Assembly: GCA_937925475.1 (NCBI GenBank)
Contig: CALEWH010000023.1
Span: 1 to 30,867, forward strand
Direction of reading: 5' to 3'
Source: an uncultured Clostridia bacterium
GTDB lineage: Bacteria > Bacillota > Clostridia > Christensenellales > UBA1242
Length of the DNA: 30,867 nt
A program made the translations under genes and the position numbers. Under the pieces are notes generated by a model that was not told the DNA's origin, made no database searches, and saw nothing but the letters and a program-made list of their open reading frames with translations. This document shows, one piece after another, positions 25,195-30,867 of the stretch. Position 1 is the first letter of the stretch, and each line of letters opens with the position of its first letter.

Positions 25195-25704
25195 TTATTT
25201 CTCTTCTTTTTTAGTTGCTGTCTTTTTAGCAGTTGCTGTCTTTTTAGCAGTTGTAGCTTTTTTAGCAGGGGCTTTCTTAGGCTCTTCGTCTGCTTTTTTT
25301 GTAGTAGCTTTCTTAGTAGCAGTTTTCTTTACTTCTTTAACTTCTTTCTCTGCTTTTACTTCTTCTACTTTCTCTACCTTTTCAACTTTTTCTACTTTTG
25401 CTTTCTTTTCAACTTTTGCAATAGTAGCTGGTTTTGCTTCTGCTTTTGCTTTATTTAGAGCAAGGTTTAGACGAGCGATCTTTCTGCTAGCGTTGTTTTT
25501 ATGAATAACACCTTTTGAGCAAGCTGAGTTTATATATGAAATAGTATCGTTAAGTTTTGCTTCTGCCTCTTTTACATTGCCTTCTGCGATAAGTTTTCTA
25601 AAACTTTTTACCATAGTAGCAAGAGTGCTTTTTACATAACGATTCTCTGTTCTTTCTCTATCATTAGTGTTTATTCTCTTCTTTGCTGATTTAATGTTTG
25701 CCAC
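25195..25704 (-). CDS. rpsT: 30S ribosomal protein S20 with long Lys/Ala-rich tail
   Basis: S20 binds the 5' domain and helix 44 of 16S rRNA in the 30S subunit. The N-terminal MANIKSAKKR, the central VKSFRKLIAEGN and the KGVIHKNNASRKIARLNLALNKA block are typical, and the S20 core ends near residue 88. The start is GTG (25704-25702) with AAGGAGA on the minus strand about seven bases upstream. The family is usually 85-90 residues, whereas this protein has 169. Residues 89-169 form a low-complexity tail, first KVEKVEKVEK-type repeats and then AKKTATAKKTATKK-type repeats resembling histone H1 or HU tails. It has its own promoter, is divergent from gpr as in many Firmicutes, and ends at the shared bidirectional terminator. 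Confidence 0.96.
   Translation of the reverse strand: MANIKSAKKRINTNDRERTENRYVKSTLATMVKSFRKLIAEGNVKEAEAKLNDTISYINSACSKGVIHKNNASRKIARLNLALNKAKAEAKPATIAKVEKKAKVEKVEKVEKVEEVKAEKEVKEVKKTATKKATTKKADEEPKKAPAKKATTAKKTATAKKTATKKEEK
25213..25266 (-). repeat. 18-bp tandem repeat in the S20 tail
   Basis: The unit AGTTGCTGTCTTTTTAGC (plus strand) occurs at 25213-25230 and 25231-25248 exactly and at 25249-25266 with a few changes. It encodes the A-K-K-T-A-T six-residue repeats. Such a repeat could expand or contract by slippage without breaking the frame. Confidence 0.9.
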
Positions 25705-25748
25705 TTTATTTTCTCCTTAAAATATACAATTTTCAATTTTGCTTCACT

Positions 25749-25777
25749 ATTTTAGCATAAAAAAATGTAAATAGCAA
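25749..25777 (-). promoter_or_regulatory. Promoter of rpsT
   Basis: On the minus strand, TTGCTA (25777-25772), 17 bases, then TAAAAT (25754-25749). The predicted start is near 25742 and the leader is about 38 bases. It faces away from gpr in the 123-base divergent gap. Confidence 0.6.
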
Positions 25778-25827
25778 GGATTATTTGGGAATATTATTTA
25801 TATAATTTGTGTTTTTGGGAGGGCTTT

Positions 25828-26670
25828 ATGAAAAGCGATTTGCTCTTTGATGACAAAAAATTTTTGGAAGCGGGCAGTGCTTATGGAGGTGGCAAAAGTA
25901 TTTTGAAAAAACTTAGTCGTGGGATAATGCGCGAAGACTTCTCTGTAAGGGATATTAGGACTGCAAGAGTGCTATCAAGACCGATGGGCGATTACACCTT
26001 GCTTAACATTGGTAGTTACACCGATGACGGCGATAAGGTGGAGTATATAATCGACCTTATAAAAAAGATACTAGGCGAGTATCTTGGTCAAACTCAGGGC
26101 AAAAGATATTTGGTTGTAGGGCTCGGCAATCGTTATATCACTGCGGACATGCTTGGGCACGAGGTCATAAGTCGGATTGTTGTGTCGGGCAAAAACACCA
26201 TTGTCAATGCTATTGTGCCTAGCGTGAAAGGTCTTACTGGCATTGAAAGTTGTGACATTGTCGAAGGCGTTGTGAAGAAAACTCGCCCCGATTATGTTAT
26301 TGTTGTGGACTCGCTTTGTGCGACAGACATTAGGCGTCTTGGGTCGTGCATACAGTTTACAAACAGCGGACTAACGCCTGGGGCAGGTACGCGTGCTCCG
26401 AGAAAAAGGCTGGACAAGCGCACTCTTGGGTGCGATGTCATCTCTATTGGTGTGCCATTTGTGGTTTTTGTTAGCACCATAATCGACAGTGTTTTGGCAC
26501 AAAACAACGATACTATGCAAAGTGACGAAAACGAGCCAAGCAGAGCCGATTTTATGGGTTTGGTTATGACGCCGAGTGACATCGATGCAAGGGTCGAAGA
26601 ACTTGGCAAAATGATTTCTACTGCTATCAACAAGACACTACTCAATGTCAGCGGTTATAGCGATTTTTAG
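25828..26670 (+). CDS. gpr: GPR spore germination protease
   Basis: GPR is the self-activating endoprotease that cuts small acid-soluble spore proteins during germination, releasing them from spore DNA. The ATG at 25828 is chosen because GGGAGGG (25817-25823) is just upstream; the earlier in-frame TTG at 25807 has none. Family blocks are all present in 280 residues: VVGLGNRYITADMLGHEV (96-113), GLTGIESCDIVEGV (135-148), DYVIVVDSL (155-163), LTPGAG (182-187) and LGCDVISIGVP (200-210). The aspartates expected for this atypical acid protease align with Asp107 and Asp161. It is shorter than the roughly 370-residue Bacillus enzyme, as in many clostridia. A TATAAT at 25801-25806 precedes it, but its promoter is probably forespore-specific and cannot be assigned surely. 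It implies an endospore former. Confidence 0.95.
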   Translation: MKSDLLFDDKKFLEAGSAYGGGKSILKKLSRGIMREDFSVRDIRTARVLSRPMGDYTLLNIGSYTDDGDKVEYIIDLIKKILGEYLGQTQGKRYLVVGLGNRYITADMLGHEVISRIVVSGKNTIVNAIVPSVKGLTGIESCDIVEGVVKKTRPDYVIVVDSLCATDIRRLGSCIQFTNSGLTPGAGTRAPRKRLDKRTLGCDVISIGVPFVVFVSTIIDSVLAQNNDTMQSDENEPSRADFMGLVMTPSDIDARVEELGKMISTAINKTLLNVSGYSDF

Positions 26671-26700
26671 CGAGATAGTATTTTATGGGTTTTTTAGCAA

Positions 26701-26706
26701 TATAAT
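26701..26706 (+). promoter_or_regulatory. TATAAT five bases before the transglycosylase start
   Basis: A perfect -10 box is followed by TTACT and then ATG 26712, which has no Shine-Dalgarno sequence. The spacing would put the transcript start at or next to the A of the ATG, as in leaderless mRNAs. No convincing -35 is visible, so read-through from gpr remains the simpler alternative. Confidence 0.35.
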
Positions 26707-26711
26707 TTACT

Positions 26712-27230
26712 ATGAAAAAAACCATTTGTATTGTAAGCGTTTTGCTCATCATTGTTGTTGGAGCGGTGTGTTTGCTTTGCGTCAAGTTTCCTGTGAAAAA
26801 TCACAAGTATGTAAGTGATGTGTGTGTTAAGTACGACTTGGACGAAAGGCTTGTTTTTGCAGTCATCAATGTCGAGAGCGGGTGGCGCGAAAACGCCGTT
26901 TCGCCTAGCGGGGCTATGGGCGTTATGCAGGTTATGCCGTCGACCGCAAGCGAGATTTGCACAAAACTTGGCAAACAAGATTTTGACCTATTCGATTTTG
27001 AGGACAATGTGGAGATTGGCTGTTTTTATTTGCGTTATCTTATCGATTTGTTTGGCGACGAAAAACTCGCTCTTTGCGCCTACAATGCGGGGCTTAGCAA
27101 TGTGAAAGAGTGGATGCAATCGCCAAAATACTGCGTAAATGGCGACCTTATAGACATTCCTTTTAAAGAAACAAAAGACTATGTAAAAAAGGTCGATTTT
27201 AATAAAAAGATGTATGGGTTTTTGTTGTAA
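26712..27230 (+). CDS. Membrane-anchored lytic transglycosylase (SLT domain), 172 aa
   Basis: A small lysozyme-like enzyme predicted to cleave peptidoglycan glycan strands between MurNAc and GlcNAc, leaving a 1,6-anhydro end. Residues 4-23 are a hydrophobic signal-anchor, so the domain faces the outside of the membrane. Motifs in order are INVESGW with catalytic Glu55 (52-58), SPSGAMGVMQVMPSTA (64-79), NVEIGCFYLRYL (101-112) and LCAYNAGLSNVKEW, the usual goose-type/SLT set. It starts 41 bases after gpr in the same direction with no terminator between them, so the two may be co-transcribed, which would suggest a part in sporulation or germination wall remodelling (inference). No ribosome-binding site precedes the ATG, though the signal-anchor supports this start. 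Confidence 0.92.
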   Translation: MKKTICIVSVLLIIVVGAVCLLCVKFPVKNHKYVSDVCVKYDLDERLVFAVINVESGWRENAVSPSGAMGVMQVMPSTASEICTKLGKQDFDLFDFEDNVEIGCFYLRYLIDLFGDEKLALCAYNAGLSNVKEWMQSPKYCVNGDLIDIPFKETKDYVKKVDFNKKMYGFLL

Positions 27231-27244
27231 TTTTATTTCTTTAA

Positions 27245-27273
27245 TTGACTATTGATTGTGCTTGTGTTAATAT
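27245..27273 (+). promoter_or_regulatory. Promoter of lysS
   Basis: TTGACT (27245-27250), 17 bases, then TAATAT (27268-27273). The predicted start is near 27280, so the leader is only about 15 bases but still contains AGGAGA (27284-27289). No T-box-like leader fits in this space. Confidence 0.72.
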
Positions 27274-27294
27274 TTAACATATTAGGAGAAAATT

Positions 27295-28764
27295 ATGGCA
27301 CAATCAGAAAACCAAACACTATACAAAGAAGTAGACATTAGAAAAAACAAAATTAAAAACTTGAAGGATGCGGGGATCAATCCTTATGCACCAAAGTTTG
27401 ATCAAACATACTCTATAAGCGAGGCAAGAAAAGCAAAATTAAACACTTGTGTTAAAACAGGCGGGCGTATTGTTGCGCGTCGTATTTTTGGCAAGTTTAT
27501 GTTTGTACAAATTGCCGATGTTTATGACAAAATTCAAGTCAGCCTAAATCAAAACGATATTGGCGAGAAAAAGTATAAGTTTTTCAAAGATATGGTCGAC
27601 ATTGGTGACCATGTAGGTTTTGAAGGAACAATATATAAGACCCAAACTGGCGAGATAACAATAAAAACTCAAAAATACACATTGCTAAGCAAAGCAATGT
27701 TGCCACTTCCTGAGAAGTTCCATGGCATTGCTGACACAGAGATTCGTTATCGTCAAAGATACCTTGACATTATCACAAACCCAGAAGCAAAGAAAATTTT
27801 CGTTATGCGTAGTCGTTTGATTTCGACCATCCGCAACTTCCTTGTAGAAAACGGATTTTTGGAAGTTGAGACCCCAATTTTGCAAAGTGTGGCTTGCGGT
27901 GCTGCTGCAAAACCATTTGTTACAAAACACAACGCGCTAAATAAAGTGTACAATCTTCGTATTTCACCAGAGACTTTCCTAAAACAAGTTGTGGCTGGTG
28001 GAATCCCACGCGTATTTGAAATAGGTAAAAATTTTAGAAACGAGGGGATGGACGCCCAACACTTGCAAGAGTTTACAATGCTAGAATGGTATGCTAGTTA
28101 TTGGGACTACAACAAAAACATCGCGTTTATCCAAAAACTGCTTAAAATGTTGGTTAAGAAGATGTGTGGAACATACGAGATCGAGTATCAAGGAGTAAAA
28201 CTTGACTTTGGCGGAAAGTGGGCTAAGGTTAACTACATCGAAGAACTTAACAAAGTTCTAGGCGTGGACATTTTACAAATTGACGATGTGGAAGAACTTA
28301 GAAAGGTTGTGCTTGACACAAATCAATTTGACAAAGACGAAGTAAATGACCTTGTTTCTCTTGGTGCAATCTACGACTATGTTTACAAACGCAAAATCCG
28401 TCCAAACATTGTTCAACCTACAATTGTTTACAATTATCCAAACCTTGTTCCGCTTGCTAGACCTAGCGACAAAAACAAAAAGGTTATTGAGATGTTCCAA
28501 GTGCTTGTAGCAGGATCCGAACTTGTTAAGGCATACAGTGAACTTGTCGATCCACAAATCCAAAGAGCTGGTTTTGAAGAGCAAATGCGCAATAAGATGA
28601 AAGGCGACGAAGAAGCCTTCGAACTTGACGAAGATTTCTTGCTTGCTATGGAACATGGTATGCCACCTATGAGTGGTCTTGGTCTTGGCATTGACAGACT
28701 AATGTGTGTTCTTGCTAACCAACCCACACTTAGAGATGTTATATTGTTCCCAAATATGAAATAA
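27295..28764 (+). CDS. lysS: Lysyl-tRNA synthetase, class II
   Basis: Charges tRNA-Lys with lysine in the cytoplasm using ATP. The ATG at 27295 is preceded by AGGAGA with a five-base gap. An N-terminal OB-fold anticodon-binding domain (about 55-135, GGRIVARRIFGKFMFVQIAD) is followed by the class II catalytic core: RYRQRYLDII (151-160), VETPILQ (191-197), motif 2 RVFEIGKNFRNEGMDAQH (239-256) with the catalytic Arg, and motif 3 GLGLGIDRL (461-469) near the C-terminus. Length (489) is normal. It departs from the usual bacterial text in two places: HLQEFTMLEWY replaces the common HNPEFT motif, and VACGAAAKPF has Cys201 where Gly is usual. Both look like lineage variants of an active enzyme. degV follows 31 bases later, so they are probably co-transcribed. 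Confidence 0.96.
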   Translation: MAQSENQTLYKEVDIRKNKIKNLKDAGINPYAPKFDQTYSISEARKAKLNTCVKTGGRIVARRIFGKFMFVQIADVYDKIQVSLNQNDIGEKKYKFFKDMVDIGDHVGFEGTIYKTQTGEITIKTQKYTLLSKAMLPLPEKFHGIADTEIRYRQRYLDIITNPEAKKIFVMRSRLISTIRNFLVENGFLEVETPILQSVACGAAAKPFVTKHNALNKVYNLRISPETFLKQVVAGGIPRVFEIGKNFRNEGMDAQHLQEFTMLEWYASYWDYNKNIAFIQKLLKMLVKKMCGTYEIEYQGVKLDFGGKWAKVNYIEELNKVLGVDILQIDDVEELRKVVLDTNQFDKDEVNDLVSLGAIYDYVYKRKIRPNIVQPTIVYNYPNLVPLARPSDKNKKVIEMFQVLVAGSELVKAYSELVDPQIQRAGFEEQMRNKMKGDEEAFELDEDFLLAMEHGMPPMSGLGLGIDRLMCVLANQPTLRDVILFPNMK

Positions 28765-28795
28765 CAGATAAAAGTAAATTGGAAAGGAGGTTTTT

Positions 28796-29662
28796 ATGAG
28801 CATAATATATGTTGACGCTTGTTGTGATTTTTCTGCAAGCCATCTAAAAACTATGGGTGTCGAAGTTGTCAAAAACAACTATAAAATAGACGATACTATG
28901 TATTATTGCGACAGAGAAAACCCCCTTGATTACAAAAACCTTTATGTAAGTTTTAAAGCGGGCAGTAAGGTGGAGAGTGTTCCGCTAAGCGTGCAAGAAT
29001 ATGAAGATATATTTGACATTGCATTGTCGCAAGGCGAAAACATTATTTATTTTCACTACTCACACGCACTAAGTGACAGCATCAAAAATGCAAGTGTTGC
29101 ACTTAAAAACTTGAAGACCAAATATCCAAAACGAAAAATGACAATGTTTGATACTCTTGGAGTGTCTGTTCAGGACGGGTTAATAAGCCTAGAAGGCGCA
29201 GTCCAAAATAAACGCGGACTTGAAGACGAAGAGATACTTAAAAACCTAAATACATTTAAAAACCAAACAGCATTTTACTTCTATGCAAATAGTTTTAAAA
29301 ATGTATATGGAAACAAAATCAACAATCTTGACACAAACTACGGGAGTATGTCGCTAATAAAACCTATTTTTGCGGTCGGTGATGACGGGGAAATAGAGTG
29401 TGTGGGAAAGGCAAACGGGAAGAAGAAAGCCATTAATGACATTGTCGAATATGTAAAAGAACTTGGCGAAAATCTGGCTGATTTTCCTATTGCGATAGTT
29501 CATACAAATTGTGAAAAGGACGCACTCGAACTTCGTGACAAAATAATTTCTATCGTAGGCAGTGATGTTAAGATTTGGGTAGAGAATGCGGGAGCAAATA
29601 CACTTTCGCAAATTGGTGAAGGTGCGCTTGGCGTCGCTTTTCACGCTAAAAAACGAATTTAA
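28796..29662 (+). CDS. DegV-family protein, divergent in the fatty-acid site
   Basis: The DegV/FakB family binds a fatty acid and, in many Firmicutes, presents it to the kinase FakA for phospholipid synthesis. An excellent AAAGGAGG (28783-28790) lies five bases upstream. Two-domain layout: an N-terminal domain opening with IIYVDACCDFS (3-13), where the family usually has TDS-A-D, a lipid-loop equivalent ALSDSIKNAS (91-100) keeping Ser93, then MSLIKPIFAVGDDGEI (185-200) and the C-terminal SQIGEGALGVAF (271-282). The latter aligns with the family H-x-G-P-G-A motif but has Gln272 in place of His and Glu in place of Pro. The length (288) is normal. It follows lysS by 31 bases and its stop overlaps a terminator. 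Loss of the His makes normal FakB function doubtful; family membership is fairly sure. Confidence 0.87.
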   Translation: MSIIYVDACCDFSASHLKTMGVEVVKNNYKIDDTMYYCDRENPLDYKNLYVSFKAGSKVESVPLSVQEYEDIFDIALSQGENIIYFHYSHALSDSIKNASVALKNLKTKYPKRKMTMFDTLGVSVQDGLISLEGAVQNKRGLEDEEILKNLNTFKNQTAFYFYANSFKNVYGNKINNLDTNYGSMSLIKPIFAVGDDGEIECVGKANGKKKAINDIVEYVKELGENLADFPIAIVHTNCEKDALELRDKIISIVGSDVKIWVENAGANTLSQIGEGALGVAFHAKKRI

Positions 29663-29686
29663 AAGTCGCAACATTGCGACTTTTTT
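29661..29686 (+). terminator. Rho-independent terminator overlapping degV stop codon
   Basis: AAAAGTCGCA (29661-29670) pairs perfectly with TGCGACTTTT (29675-29684) around ACAT and continues as T to 29686. The first base pairs lie in the TAA stop (29660-29662) of the degV-like gene, so it ends the lysS-degV unit with no spare sequence. Confidence 0.9.
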
Positions 29687-29703
29687 ATATAATGGAGCAA
29701 GTT

Positions 29704-30723
29704 ATGATACTAAAAAATGTACAATGTTATTGTGATGAAAAAGTATTTTGCAAGGATATAGAAATATCCGATTTTGACAATGCTGAAAAGTACAAGGATT
29801 TACTTTGTGTTAAGTCGTTTTCTGCTGTTGTTGAAAATAATCTCATAGAGGAAAAATTAGAAGACAAAGTTAGACTTAAAAAACAATTTGTAAGTGAGTG
29901 CATCAAAAATGGCATCACTAGAATAATTGATGTAAGTAGTGACTCTTTGTTGTCGGCAAAAGTGTATATGGATTATGACATAGATATTTTTCTTGCTGTA
30001 AAACTATTTCCCGATGAAGATATAAACGAAAAAGTTGTGGATAATAAAATAGCAGAAATTAAGCAAATAAATAATAGAGCAAAAACTATTTTGGCATTTG
30101 ATAGTGTTTTTGATTTTAATGAAGACCAAATAACTGAAATAGTAAAATATGCAAAAAAACATAATATGCACATATATACAAAGATAAGCCAAAGTCTTGA
30201 CGAAGTGGGAGAGTGTGACAAACTATACAATATGTCACCAGTGGAGTATCTTGAAAGCCTAGGCATACTTGACCGAAAATGTATCATTGGTGGATGCGAG
30301 TATCTTGATAAAGAAGATTTGGAGTTGTTGCAAAATTATGATTGTACTATTTGCTTGTCAGTGTCCGATGACCTTGTGAAAGGAGTAGGTTTTGCACCGA
30401 TTTACTCAATGCTAAATAAAGGTCTTAAAATTTGTGTGGGGCTAAAAGATGGTGTAAGACCAAACATTTTTAGAGAGATGTTTTTGCTTACTCATACACA
30501 GTCCGCAGTATTAAACATCCCACACTTAATAAAGCCTGACACGATAGTTAGTGCTATCCAAAGAAGTATAATTGATGAAGATAAAGCCGATAAAGATGAC
30601 TTCATTTTGATAAAAAACGACTACAATACAGCTGACAACATCTGGACAAAAATTGTCAACAATACAAATCCAAATGACATTGTTTTGGTGGTGAAAAACA
30701 ATAAAATATGCTACAAAAAGTGA
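29704..30723 (+). CDS. Amidohydrolase-like protein lacking metal ligands (likely pseudoenzyme)
   Basis: The C-terminal half resembles the MtaD/SsnA/ATZ-TRZ branch of amidohydrolases: MSPVEYLESLGILD (177-190), EDLELLQNYDCTICLSVSDDL (about 204-224), GVGFAPIYSMLNKGLKICVGLKDG (227-250) and a helix like the NIFREMF segment (254-260). The metal-site residues of active members are missing: the early HxH is absent because the N-terminus lacks that strand, the central His strand reads MHIYTKIS (155-162), and the later His position reads GGCEY (196-200). Only Asp249 of the GTD motif is kept. Length (339) is well below the usual 420-450. The start at 29704 is chosen because TGGAGC (29693-29698) is upstream; in-frame TTG 29674 lies inside the terminator hairpin. 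The frame is clean, so it looks maintained rather than decayed. Function unknown. Confidence 0.8.
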   Translation: MILKNVQCYCDEKVFCKDIEISDFDNAEKYKDLLCVKSFSAVVENNLIEEKLEDKVRLKKQFVSECIKNGITRIIDVSSDSLLSAKVYMDYDIDIFLAVKLFPDEDINEKVVDNKIAEIKQINNRAKTILAFDSVFDFNEDQITEIVKYAKKHNMHIYTKISQSLDEVGECDKLYNMSPVEYLESLGILDRKCIIGGCEYLDKEDLELLQNYDCTICLSVSDDLVKGVGFAPIYSMLNKGLKICVGLKDGVRPNIFREMFLLTHTQSAVLNIPHLIKPDTIVSAIQRSIIDEDKADKDDFILIKNDYNTADNIWTKIVNNTNPNDIVLVVKNNKICYKK

Positions 30724-30789
30724 AAAAATATTGCAATTTTGTTAAAATATCAACAATTTTTATAATTTTATAAAATATACTTAAAAATA

Positions 30790-30818
30790 TTGCATTAGTG
30801 AAATGGTTATGTTATAAT
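30790..30818 (+). promoter_or_regulatory. Outward promoter at the right end
   Basis: TTGCAT (30790-30795), 17 bases, then TATAAT (30813-30818), two bases before the adapter. It points out of the contig, so a plus-strand gene probably begins just beyond. The preceding 30724-30789 is AT-rich and holds no other clear signal. Confidence 0.65.
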
Positions 30819-30820
30819 AC

Positions 30821-30867
30821 AGATCGGAAGAGCACACGTCTGAACTCCAGTCACGTCCGCACATCTC
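30821..30867. other. Untrimmed Illumina Read-2/P7 adapter (right end)
   Basis: AGATCGGAAGAGC opens the standard TruSeq adapter, followed by the Read-2 sequence ending GTCAC, index GTCCGCAC (30855-30862) and ATCTC of P7. It is the exact reverse complement of 1-47, so it is library sequence. Confidence 0.98.

Noticed and set aside
25190..25504. Plus-strand hydrophobic ORF (Phe/Ala/Val-rich) over the rpsT tail
   Set aside because: It is the antisense reading of Lys/Ala/Thr repeats in rpsT, with no ribosome-binding site; the S20 frame is conserved.
25807..25827. Upstream TTG start for gpr
   Set aside because: The strong GGGAGGG lies between it and ATG 25828, so the ATG is used.
29674..29703. 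Upstream TTG start for the amidohydrolase-like gene
   Set aside because: It is inside the 3' arm of the degV terminator, while ATG 29704 has a GGAG at good distance.
48..30820. tRNA, rRNA, riboswitch or T-box elements
   Set aside because: No cloverleaf, rRNA segment or conserved riboswitch core was recognised in the intergenic regions; the lysS leader is too short for a T-box.

Overview
The window is an AT-rich bacterial chromosomal fragment, most likely from an uncultured, spore-forming, low-GC member of the Clostridia. The evidence is the spore protease gene gpr next to rpsT (a common Firmicutes arrangement), AT-rich intergenic DNA, TTGAC(T)/TATAAT-type promoters, strong GGAGG ribosome-binding sites and ordinary use of TAA, TAG and TGA as stops. 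A gut organism, perhaps Christensenellales-like, would fit, but that placement is a guess. Both ends (1-47 and 30821-30867) are untrimmed Illumina P7/Read-2 adapter with the same 8-base index. The real biological sequence is therefore 48-30820, and the apparent inverted terminal repeat is artificial.

Layout. 48-425 is AT-rich non-coding DNA with a possible terminator. 426-1994 encodes a class-3-like aldehyde dehydrogenase carrying an unusual acidic insertion. 1995-2483 holds a perfect rho-independent terminator and then a near-consensus promoter. 2484-24137 is one uninterrupted 7,217-codon gene for a giant secreted protein. It alternates GLUG-type beta-helix blocks with long stretches of InlB-like beta-repeat domains and has no recognisable in-frame cell-wall anchor. 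24138-24683 contains hairpins and tandem terminators. 24684-24923 is a 79-aa unknown gene. rpsT follows on the minus strand with an 80-residue histone-H1-like tail. It is divergent from gpr, which is followed closely by a small membrane-anchored lytic transglycosylase. lysS with its own promoter, a divergent degV-family gene, a terminator, and a degenerate amidohydrolase-like gene complete the segment. An outward promoter lies right at the right-hand end.

How the genes fit together. Most of the right third is housekeeping: ribosomal protein, tRNA synthetase, spore germination protease, wall hydrolase. The giant gene stands alone between its own promoter and tandem terminators, so it is a single-gene transcription unit of about 21.8 kb. 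Its product is predicted to be exported and to build a very long extracellular fibre or adhesin-like structure. The most interesting objects are the giant protein and the way it ends (no anchor in frame, an LPXTG-like peptide in the -1 frame just past the stop, and a strong hairpin around the stop codon), the S20 tail, and the amidohydrolase-like protein that has lost its metal ligands.
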